This document shows positions 1 to 12,200 of a DNA stretch of 64,000 bases, piece by piece. Under the pieces are notes generated by a model. The model saw nothing but the letters and a program-made list of their open reading frames with translations. It did no database searches and was not told the origin of the DNA. The translations under genes were made by a program, and so were the position numbers. Each line of letters begins with the position of its first letter. Positions within the stretch are counted from its first letter, which is position 1. Location of the stretch: assembly GCF_902806685.2 (NCBI RefSeq), contig NC_048552.1, positions 8,893,662-8,957,661 on the forward strand, read 5' to 3'. Source of the stretch: Maniola hyperantus. Its lineage: Eukaryota > Arthropoda > Insecta > Lepidoptera > Nymphalidae.

Positions 1-154
1 GAAATTGTTAAAAGATCCAATCCTAAAATATGGCCAACATTTTCAGGCGAAACATTGGCAGAAATTCTAACATAATACGCTAAGCAAAATAGACTGTTAG
101 TAGTAAATTGATTATTCATTCAAAAAAGTGATTATTCCTTCGAGGCATACTAAC

Positions 155-269
155 CTGATATGTTGTGATGGCTTGTCGTAAGCAATAGTGGTAATACTGG
201 ATGGCATGTGATGTCATTAACTCTAAACCTATGACCGGACGCCCTAGAAGCGTGTCCTATTGATAACAC
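155..269 (-). CDS. Rbcn-3A: Rbcn-3A coding exon 16 (residues 688-725)
   Basis: Acceptor TTACAG|GTG, donor TCAG|GTTAGT, phase 0 to 1. Encodes FRVNDITCHPVLPLLLTTSH, matching the family segment HLNDLACHSVLPLLLTSSHH as I remember it. It is the last exon found before the window edge. Confidence 0.92.
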
Positions 270-3200
270 CTGTAAAAATATGTGAATTAAGTTTTACTTT
301 AAATATCAACTGCACGTTCAGTTTTATTCAATAAGTCATAGGTAACCGAACGTTCAACTTGATAGAATTGGTTTTTTCCCCCAATATAAGGTACCCTCAA
401 ATATTAAAGATCGACAAATCTGACCGAAAATCGGAGAGCGAAGATTCGCACGCGGATTTCCAGCAAACTTGCCTTTCCGCGTCAACCTAGCAGTGTCGCG
501 GGCACACGGGTATGCTCGGAGGACTGTCTTGTCCGCCTAGATAAATAGCGCTTTCATCATCATCATGATCATCAACCGATAGACGTCCACTGCTGGACAT
601 AGGTCGCTTGTAGGGACTTCCACACGCCAGGTCCAGCAGCTCCTGCGACTCGCCTGATGTCATCCGTCTACCTGGTGGGAAGTCTTCCAACGCGGCGCTT
701 TGCGGTGCGAGGTCGCCATTCCAGCACCTCCGCTCTACTAAGATTTAAATACGGCCCATTGGGGCGGAATTCCGCGCTAGTTTAGGCGCTCGCAAAATTC
801 CGCTAATTTGTCTCTGACCTGTTGTCAGATATTACAATTTTCGCATACCTGAGAAAACTTGGACTTGTCGTCAAACGTTAACTGCCACAAGTTGAGGGTT
901 CCGTTGGTGTGGTTAGTGACCATGGATATGACTGGTGCCGACTCCAACACGTCTCCTTCTTGATCGTCTCCAAGGTCTTCCGTCGCGACACTCATTTTCC
1001 TTTTCATGTCATTATTGTTTTCTTCGTGTGGCCCTACAGAATTTTCAAATATAAACGAAATCAACTATATTCCTGATCGTTTAATACTCGATCGCGATCT
1101 GTCATTTCCTAAAAACTGTTATGTTGACAAGCAATCGCCAGTGTCAATATGGCAATCACGTATTAAACGCCGGGCGCCAATAATATCCCAAAGCAATAGG
1201 CAAATGGCTTTACTTCTCGTACAGGGAAACACCCTACATAGGTATTCAAGCAATCTCATGCGGTTTAGTCATTACATAAATGGAACAACGTACCATTTTC
1301 TTGCTGTGTATTTTGCTCATCATTTTGTGTCCAATCAGTGTCCTCCTTTTCTTCCTGTACACTTGCAAGCGGCGTTGTCACAGTTTCACCTTGTTGATTT
1401 TGTCCTAACGTAATAATGAATATACACGTACATGTTAGCCAATATATTCATGCAAACAGGTTCTCGACTAGTCTCTAGCTATCTAATTATGCACATAGGA
1501 ATATAGGAAATAGTGCAATAAAGGTACAAACTAAAATTTGATGCAAGAAAAGGTTATAAATCGTAAGTAGGAAAACGGTCCAACGACAGTAATGGATATC
1601 ATAGTTCACAATAAACCGATTCGATCTTGGTTTATTGTGATTCATGATAGTGACTTATTTTAAAAGGTTATTGATGTTAATTTGGCTGTACTTAAATCCT
1701 TTAAATAAGCTAGAGTAATGCTTTTTCGAAGAAACAATTTAGATCCGTCAATAATTTAGTTTAAAAAAAAACGTACAACCAAATATGCATCATTTGATTT
1801 ATATGATTTACCTTTAAAATACATTTACCTGGCGTAACTGGCTTGGTCCGATGGCGCACATACAAGGGTTGAGCGGCGGCGTGGTACAGTGCTGCCGGGG
1901 TACACATTGTGGTAGCGTCTCCGAGTGGGAAGGCGGAGGGAATGCGCGCTGAGAACGACACTTGCGCTTGACGAATGGCGCCCGCTTGTAGCTCGTCTAG
2001 CCATTCGCATACCCTGAGTGAACACATGATCATTCCTGTATATGCAGTAAACACCGGTACGGATTTCGAGGCATGAGCGAAAATAGTGGGGATACTTGAG
2101 CACGCGTACACTCGTCCACTCGCTCTAAAAAAAGATAGGTGTGTGCGCGGTGGATTGTAAGAAGACGCGCGGTAACCAATGCGGAATGCAGAGTATGACG
2201 TGATGACAGCCAACCAATCAAGGACACTACGCCCCTCACACCCCGCTAATGAGGCTCTAAATATGAGTTCTGCGCATTCAAGCCTTTAGTATTATAGAAA
2301 ACGTTAGCGAATGAAGTGATCGAAATGAAAAAGTAGGTACATATATAAAACAGAAAATGAGAACATCGAAGAACTTAGCAACATATTTTTCAGGTAGTTT
2401 TAGAAAAAATTGAGGATTTTAAATTAGATATTACATAGGTATTGATTAAAGATAAAAATATGACAAGTATATTGTATATTTCCAATGATGGCAGTTGTGT
2501 GCCAGAGATAAAGAGACGCATTGCGATGGCGAAAAATGCCATGACAAGATTTATTGGGATTTGGAAGAACAGAGGCATATTACTCAAAACCAAGACCCGG
2601 CTCGTTTGTGCCTTAATTTTCCCAATTTTTATGTATGGAGTAGAGACATGGACTATCAAAGCAAGAGAAAGGCAAAGAATAGATGCGTTCGAAATGTGGT
2701 ACTGGAGGCGGATGCTACGGATTCCGTGGACTGCCAAGCGCACAAACGTGTCTATCCTTTCGCAACTTGGAATCACTGCTCGACTCTCCTCCATATGTTA
2801 CCAAAGATTGCTCTCATATTTCGGCCACATCATACGGCGGGGGGATGACAGCTTAGAAAATCTCATAGTGACGGGCAACACTGAGGGCAAAAGACCGAGA
2901 GGCCGCTCACCAACTAGGTGGTCCGACCAGCTAAAGGAGTCCAGCAGGTGTAGATTTTATCACATTGCGAAAATGGCCACCGACAGAAGCCGATGGAAAC
3001 AGATAATCCATTCGAGGGCAGGTTGCCAGGACCACGATCTTCAGCAATGAAGGAACGACCGTAGAGAGAGAGAGAGAGATATTGTATATTAACAATAACA
3101 ATTATGTACATTTTTATATTTTTTATTTCACTTACCATATAAGAAAACTGCCATCCACTGGGTGTATAGAGAACAGTAGATCAGGACTTTGGTGCCAGTC

Positions 3201-6200
3201 GCGCAATAAGCCTTCTATCTTAGCGTCGAGGGAGTCGGGCAAGTGGGTGCAAGTGACGTCCGTTGCTATTGAGTTTATCGATGTGGTGTTTGATAAGCTG
3301 GGGTGGCTGTGGTTGCCGCTACCTGTATAGTATACATATATAGTTTCTTGGTTAGCATGTCCGACTGTGGTGAAGAGGTCATCGGCTCGATTCCCGGGTT
3401 GGGCCAAGACGTTGGCGGTGTTTCATTAGAGGCGGTGTCTCGGAGAGCACGCAAAGCCATCGACCTGCATCTGATTTTTCTCCGGCAGTGTAGGATTTCC
3501 GAACCATCGGGTTATAAGAATGAGGGTATAGAAAATGCACCAGTGTTTGAGCGCACACACTTGTGCAATATTCTATCTCCCGCGCAGATGATTTTTAAAT
3601 TCTTCAATTTTATCTCAATTTTTTTGGCTATTTTTAATTTTCAATCGGTCATAGTTTCACACATTATGAGTTACATGGACTGTAAAACTATATAACTTTA
3701 TAACCGTCACTGTAGTCACGTAATAAATATAATAGAGTATAAACATAAGCAGTACAATTTTACCTGGTTGTTCATCACTATTGCTGTTATCCTCAGACAG
3801 AACTTTAGTTAAAGGATGGCTCGGCCGCCTATGTCCTACATAGCAGCATGGAATAAGCAGTAAAGCACAAAGTCAAAGCTTTCGTATTGTAACGCTAAGC
3901 ATTTACTTGCTTAATAAAATTCAACCATACTTATATGCTACATGCATATATGCTGTATTTTTTTGTATTGTAAGTTATATTATAACGCTAAGCATTTACT
4001 CGCATAATACAATTTGACCATACCTTATATGGTCAGTACAAATTGACCATTCACGCGGCATTTCAACCTCGTTTGATATCACTGTCATGTTAAAAGTACG
4101 GTTCACCTTTAAAATAAGGACTAAATCGTACTTTTATAACACATTGAAGTGTGTGAAATTTGACAAAAAAGTTAAATTTTACGCGTAGTACAGAATTTTA
4201 CAGATTTTTTTTCGTTAGACGCTTAGTATGAGTAGTATGTCATATCGACAGAATTGATAGATTTATAGTTTCCAATTCGAAACTATAAATGTATCAATTC
4301 GTTGTTCGCTCGTTCGCTCAGTTTGTTGCTCCTTTGCGGCGTGATTGAAGGGCAAACCAACAAACAAACACACTTTCGCATTTCGAACATGGGTAGCGAT
4401 TTATAGATTTTTAAATAATCCGCTAGATCGCTGTTCATTATTGCATATTTTATATTGACAATGGTACTGATTCTGAGCACAACCTAATTTTAGAGTATTC
4501 GCATCCTCTTCTTACTAATGTAATATGAAAAGGACAGACGCAGTTTGACAGTTTTAAATTTAATTTTTAGATGGTAAACCCGTGGTTTTAGCGCACAGTC
4601 GCGAGCCTACTGTTTAAATTTGTAGCATACACTAAAATTTTAAGAGTCTTTAAATGTTAAGTTCATGTTCTGTCCCTTTTTAGCATTGTTAAAAAGAAAA
4701 GGATGCAGATACTCTAAATTTAGTTTAGAGAAAGACAACGGAATCGGTGCCATTATTCACTTACTCCAGTGATGAGATTGAAAGCAAGAGGTTACATGTT
4801 ACGCTCTATAGCTGGAAATTGAAATATCACGTACTCTCATTCTCTCCATCCGGATGTGTGGTGTGATCTGAACCGGAGCCTCCTTCATCTGTTTCTTCCT
4901 TATCTAAAATCTGAACAAAAAGGTTCACTTGAAATGTTTGGTCATAAAATAAATCGGTCAAGTGCGAGTCAGACTCGAACACGAAGGATTCCTTACCATC
5001 ACACAAGGAATAACACTTTCTATTTTTAGGGTTCCGTAGCCAATAGCAAAAAACGGAACCCTTATAGATTCGTCATGTCTGTCTGTCTGTCCGTCCGTAT
5101 GTCACAGCCACTTTTCTCCGAAACTATAAGAGTTATACTGTTGAAATTGGTAAGTAGATGTATTCTGTGAACCGCATTAAGATTTTTAAAAAATAGGAAA
5201 AAAAAAACAATAAATTTTGGGGTTCCCCATACTTAGAACTGAAACTCAAATGAATAGTTTGCACGAGAGACACTTCCAAAGTGCTAAAATTTGTCCCCCC
5301 CCCCCCCTGTAACTTCTAAAATAAGAGAATGATAAAACTAAAAAAATATATGATGTACATTACCATGCAAACTTCCGCCGAAAATTGGTTTGAACGAGAT
5401 CTAGTAAGTAGTTTTTGATTTATCGTGCAAAATGTCGATAAAATACGATTGTACTACGAAACCCTCAGTGCGCGAGTCTGATTCGCACTTGGCCGGTTTT
5501 TTTTTTAAATTTTCATGTCCGCCATATTAATTTTTTTATTATTTGTTGTTATAGTGGCAATAGAAATACACATTCTGTAAAAATGTCTACTCTCTACCTG
5601 TTACAGTTCACCAGATACAGCGGACGAACAGCGGAAGCTTAGTAATTAGCACTCTTCGGGAACGGAACCTAACGGAAAATATCATCGTCGTTCATTGAAT
5701 AGTCGTCATTGTCGTCTCAACCGATAGAGATCCACAGCTAGACATAGGTCGAATCTCCACAGAACACAGTCTTCGTGCTCACTGAAATGGACATATACAA
5801 GTACGCTAGAAGTGTGCCATACAAAATAACAGTTATTTTTTGTGCCGATTCAAAGGGCCACATATTGCGTACCGGGAATTCAAACTGACACTGTGTCAAA
5901 TGACCTTTGTGTTGAGACTATATTGCCATTACTAACATTTAGTTTCGCACACATGACGCGCCAAAACGGCAAAAATCAAGTTGCTACAATAAATTGGTCG
6001 GCAATCGCAAGTCTAGCGAACTTGTATAAGCAGAGGTCAGGCCTTTACCTACTCTATATACTGAAGTGATATCGACGTACTTTCTTAGTGAGATCGTGCA
6101 ATATCGCCTCGGCCTGGCTCGTGAAGTGCATCTCCTTGTTGTGCAGCCAGTGCAGGATGAAGCGCCCGCCGCCCGCCAGCGACGGCACCAGTGGGATGTC

Positions 6201-9200
6201 CGTCTCCGCGTTTATGGACGCTGCCAGGTGGAAGTGGAGGCCTGGACAGTTACAACTTTATTTTTATTTTTTATAAAAGAATATTAGCCATGTTAAATAA
6301 CTAATATTCCCCTTTGCTCTCCAACTAAGCGTTAAGCTTGTGCTAGGAGTAGGTACGACATTATATAGATTATAGACCCTGAAATAGGCCAAGCATGACC
6401 ATCTTGAGTAGATGGTATCATCATGAACTTTGAAATGATTTATTTCGATAATAAGGAATTCCGCAAGAACATTAATTATTATCATTATTGGCAGTCATGT
6501 GGGGCACATGACATGATACTAGGAACACAAAATCTTTACAGTACGCGGCCGAAAGTAATGTAGAGCGTTGTCTCTGTCACTCATACCTATATGACGTTTT
6601 GTCGGTCTCAACGACAGGGACAACGCTCTACAAATCTGCTATCTCCTTCTAAAGCCCGATGTACATTACTTCCGGCCGCGAACTGTACCTTCGTTACGGT
6701 TACAACAAAAATTGTATCTTATTTCCTAAGACAAAGATTGCAAAATTGATTTAGAATTTATAACTCAAGTCACACAATCCATACTAGTATAATAAATGCG
6801 AAAGTGTGTCTGTCTATCTGTCTGCTAGCTTTTCACGGCTCAACAGTTTAACCGATTTTGATGAAATTTGGTAAAGAGTTAGCTTACATCCCGGGGAAGG
6901 ACATAGGCTACTTTTTATCCCGGAAAATCAAAGAGATCCCACGGTATTTTTAAAAACCTAAAACCACGCGGACGAAGTCGCGGGCATCATGCAGTGATAA
7001 ATAAAAATACATGGCAGTTTTCAAAACTTTTGGGACTAAGATAATTTATATTGCTTCACTTCACGATGTATGAGGGTATGTAACGGTAATTAAAGTACCG
7101 ACCTCCGGTATAGGATGTGGAGTGGTAGGGGTTGTGGAAGTCGTGCGCGCTGTAGGTGGACGGCAGCGTGGGGATGGGCGCGCCCGGCTGCTTCGACGAC
7201 TGCGCGTTCCGCCGGATATGGAAACACGTTCTGGAACAATCGACAACAGTTCACGACGATCATATCTTTGCTAGAGAGCGCGAGCGTGACAGGTGTCAGT
7301 CGCCTATCCGTTACCGTGCACGATATTTGTTTAAGTTACTCGCTGTGTAGACACCTGGCTAATGGATAGCAGTATAAGTCCCGCAAATTGCAAATGCGCG
7401 TGGCCGCCATTTTAGTGACGTCTGCACTAGACTAAAGTTTCGAGCTGATAGTGTATTTTTACTTAAATATACGACAAAATGACGTCATTTCGATGTTAAT
7501 AAGACATGGTTCCAGCGCAATAGCAATTTGCGGGACTTATACATGAAAATATGTAGCTTGGCGCGCCGAGATGTTCGTTTTCCAAGGACTAGGAGTGGTG
7601 GTCAAGTGGGGGCATCCAAGGAACGCGTTTGTTGTGGTGATGATGCCCTGTTGTGACGTCACATGTGTACTCACTTCATATGCTTCAAGCGCTGCATAAA
7701 GCGGTGCTTGTGTCGGTGCGTGGCTCGCTGGCGCCGCGGCGGAGAGCGTGAGTGCGCGGAAGCGCAGCCGCCGCCCCATTCGTCTTCCGGTAACAAGGTC
7801 TCCGCCCACACGCGGCAGATGTTGTCCACGCATGACGTCACCAGCACGTTGCCTACGCTGCCCCTGAACAATATAGATGAACATTTATCTCGGGCTGATG
7901 ACGCACACCATACTACTTTCATAAGAAAATATGCTGTAAGTTATCACTACCCATATTAAAAATTCGAAAGTGTGTTTGGTTGTGGCTTTGTCCTTCAATC
8001 ACGTCGCAACGGAGCAACAAGGTTTTTTTACATGGGTATAGTTTAAGACCTGGAGAGTGACATAGGCTACTTTTTATCCCGTAAAATCAAGGAGTTCCCA
8101 CGGGGTTTTCAAGAACCTAAGTCCACGCGGGCGAAGTCGCGGGCATCAGCTAGTAAAATATAAAGCTTACTTTAAGACGATTTGGATTGAGCTGATAAGC
8201 ATTTTTACTTTGTTTTTTTCCTATTTTAGCTATTATTGGTAAGAAGTTTATTTCGTCACTTACTTGGGCATATACTTGCTCGTCTTTCGCCATGATAAGT
8301 GCGTGACGGCCCGCGGGTGCGCGACGTAGATGAACGTGTAGTTGAGCTCGGGCGGCGAGTGCTCGCCGTGCGCTTGCACTAACACTGCAGACAAACCATT
8401 TACTATAATATGATACTAGTCATCATCATGATCAACCCATCGCCGGCTCACTACAGAGAACGGGTCTCTCTCATAGTGAGAAGGGTTTAGCCATAGTCTA
8501 CCACGCTGGCCATGTGCGGATTGGTAGACTTCACACACCTTTGAGAACATTCTGGAGAACTCTCAGGCATGCAGGTTTCCTCACGGTGTTTTCCTTCACC
8601 GTTAAAACCCACATAACTCTGAAAAGTTAGAGGTGCGTGCCCGGGATCGAACCTCCCGACCTCCGATTAGAAGGCGGACGTCCTAACCACTAGGCTATCA
8701 TAGCTCGTCTAATACTATTCTATTCTAGTACTCGTCAAGAATCTAAAGACCTTGAATGTGGAGAACTCATATTTTTGGTCTCATAAGCGGAGCGCGACTG
8801 GCAGTGTTCGTGATTGGTTGGCTGTCATGTTACGTTATACACTGCCTCCCACATTGGTCACCGCACGTCTTTGTTCAGTTCCGCCGTGCATGGTGCCGTG
8901 CCGTACGTGTGCATTGGAAGATGAATAATGTACGTACTATTTTTGCTTGAGTAAGACGATTTGTCCAAAATTCCTCAGTGCTTGAAGACCAAAGTCTTCG
9001 AACAGTGTGTGTTGCCAGTGATGACATATGGATCCGAGACATGGTCGCTAACGCATGTTCACAACCTAAGCGTTAAGCTTTCGCGATTTGTATATGCTCT
9101 CAGCATACTGAAAGCAAATACAAATTACGAAACTGCTCTTTCCGCGTACTATGCATACGCATATTCTTGGATCCGATATGGGATAATCCTCTGGGGGGAG

Positions 9201-12200
9201 AGTACCAACGCACAGGATATCTTCATCCTGCAGAAAAAATGTATCCGTATCCTAGTCAACATAAAACCACGCGAAAGCTGTAGACCGCACTTCCTAAACA
9301 AAAAAATTCTAACCGTACCCTCAATATATATAATGGAGACGGCTATGTTTGTCAGAAAGCATAACAGTTTATACAAAACTACCGAAAACACAAAGAAACA
9401 CGGAAGAAGCACACGTTTGCAAAATAAACTAGTATACCCCACCTATAAATTACAAATCTCTAGTCGCGGCCCGTTATACAGAACAACTCACATATATAAC
9501 AAAATTCCTAAATATATTACAGACGAAAATAACGATAGGACCTTTAAGCGTAAACTCAAACAATGGCTCATACAGAATAGTTTCTATGAGATAGACGAAT
9601 TACTGCAAAACTAACCATACCTACCTATTTAATACATGACCTCAATTGCACGACCGACACTATATTTGCATATCCTATTTGTATGTTTAGACTTTAGACC
9701 AAAGAATTTTTAAATACCTACTAATACTTATGTAAGTTATAAGAATTATTACTTCTAAATCCATGCTTCAGACTATGTTGTACTTACTATAACCTGTTAA
9801 TTTAAGTTTAATATGACATTCTTACTGATAATCGAAACTATTTTATATTAACATACTTGTACCTACTTAATATTACTAAATTATTAACAAAGAAGAAACT
9901 AATTGACATTATAACAAACTTAATTAATTAGTGTGATCAATAAATAAAAATAATTTCGATTCAAAATGAATGCCCTATATAATTACATGATAAAATCTAT
10001 TATAAAATAATGTAACACGTAGTTTGCATGTAATTGTATAATAATTATATATTTAGCATGTATGTATTGTTAATGTACCTAACTTTGCAATGCCCTAACG
10101 GGGCTTCATGTAACCATGAAAGCAAATGAATAAATAAATCATAAATAAATCATAACTATGGGCCTCATAAGAAAGCTCAGAGTCACTCAGCGGGCGATGG
10201 AGAGAGCTATGCTTGGAGTTTCTCTACGTGATCAAATCAGAAATTAGGAGATCCGTAGGAGAACTAGAGTAACCGACATAGCTCAACGGGTTGCGAAGCT
10301 GAAGTGGCAATGGGCAGGGCACATAGACGTTGGGGTCCCAAGGTGCTGGAATGGCGACCTCGCACCGGAAGACGCAGCGTTGGAAGACCCCCCATTAGGT
10401 GGACGGACGACATCAGATGCAGGGAGCCGCTGGATCCAGGCGGCGCAGGACCGTGGCGTGTGGAAGTCCTATGTCAAGAGAGACCTATGTCCAGCAGTGG
10501 ACGCCTATTTGTTGATGATGATGATGAAGACGATTTGTAAGTGCTTAATGCAGAGTAGGGAGACCGACCTACCGCTCAAAGGAGCAAAGACCAAGATGGT
10601 GACGATAAGCAAATAGATAAAGAGCAGAGAAATGTGAGGCGCTGTATTCAGTGGACGCATACGTGTATTTGCCGTTGATTTGAATTAACTATCCAAGTTT
10701 TTTGAGAGAATTGTTGGCTTCCGTGTCTGATACGTACCTTTGTTTTGATACCATATCTTGACGAGGCGGTCGTTGACGCCCGAGGTGGCGAACAGAACGC
10801 CGTCCGGAGAGAAGGCGAGGTGGTGCGCCGGCGTCGCCGTGTGACACTGCCACACGCACAGCCAACCCTGCCGATATTTTGAGGAAATATTGTGTAAAAA
10901 AGCCGTGATAGCCTAATGGTTACGACATCCGCCTCCTATTCGGGAGATCGGAGGTTCGATCCCGAGCACGCACCTCTAATTAAATATTACTCTCTTTAAC
11001 GGTGATAGAAAACATCGTGAGGAAACCGGCATGCCTAAGTTCTCCATAATGTTCTCAAAGGTGTGTGAACTCTGCCAATCCGCACTTGGCCAGCGTGGTG
11101 GACTATGGCCAAACCCTTCTCATACTGAAAGATGACCGCACGGGTCATCTGTAGTGAGCCAGCTATAGGTTGATCATGATGATGATGATGATGATTGTAT
11201 GCCTTCCACTATAGGCAAAGTATTTACTAGATGACGTCTGCGGCTTCACTCGTATGGATTTAGGTTTTTAAAAATCCAGTGAGAACTCTTTGATTTTCCA
11301 AGATAAAAAGTAGCCAAAGCAAGCTATCACGGTACCAAATTTCGTTAAAATCGGTTTAACGGATGGGTCTTTAAATATCTTTAACTAACTAGGACTTTTT
11401 GATTTTTCAGGATAAAAAGTAGCCGATGTCCGCAGTCCCTGGGATGTAAGCTATCACTGTCCCTTTCATTAAAATCGTTTAAACACACACAGACAGACAT
11501 TCGCATTTATATCATTAGTATTGATTTATTTGTATGAGAATATGTGATGAATGATGACACAAGACGGTTACATGTTGTATGGGTGTCGTTTATTTTATAG
11601 TTTACATAAATTCCTACTGGTAAGTGGTATGATATCATACCAGTAATTTTACTAAAACGCTGTAAAATTAATTCATCGATATTTCAAAACATTGCGCCGG
11701 AGCAGTTTTACGGTGATTGTAGTATGCAATCAAAACAAGCCGTTAGTCAAACGGAGATCGTTTGGTAAACTATAGATAACACGGAAAACGTACCTATGTT
11801 AGATTCAAACAATGATATCAGCACGAGAGACGGCGTTATCTTATCTGATACCTACCGATCTATACGCGAACAACACTTACAGGTTCGTCTTCTTCTGGAG
11901 GTTTGATTTTTTCGTCTTTGTCGCCGCCGATTTGGAATGTGACACCGGAACTTGCTGAAACAATATTTACAGAATATTGTACCTATTAGGCTATTTTAAA
12001 TTATTTCAGTGATCATCATTTCAGGGTACAGAGCAGGGGTGTTACGGATATTCGCATCCACATCCACAAATGCGGAACATCCGCATTAATTCAGACATCC
12101 GCATCAATCAATGCGGAGCTTTTACGGATGCGGATTCATATTTGCAACAAGTAACGACCTGCAAAGAAAGTGGGTAAGACCAGAGTGGCGCGTGCCTCGC

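Noticed and set aside
1..75. Plus-strand frame EIVKRSNPKIWPTFSGETLA ending in TAA, or an Rbcn-3A exon on the other strand
   Set aside because: Too short to identify. The minus-strand reading after a possible acceptor does not resemble the DmX family, so neither is reported as a feature.
1006..1413. 135-codon plus-strand open frame
   Set aside because: Antisense to Rbcn-3A exons 14 and 15, whose minus-strand reading is conserved or in phase.
1761..2239. Three overlapping minus-strand frames around exon 13
   Set aside because: Only the frame in phase with exons 12 and 14 matches the protein family.
8756..8950. 64-codon plus-strand frame in intron 5
   Set aside because: No homology recognised and no splice signals; lies between a SINE and a LINE.
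10901..10985. Possible tRNA gene
   Set aside because: A and B boxes are present but the acceptor stem and 3' end do not fold as a tRNA, and the same head with the same body recurs as a SINE.
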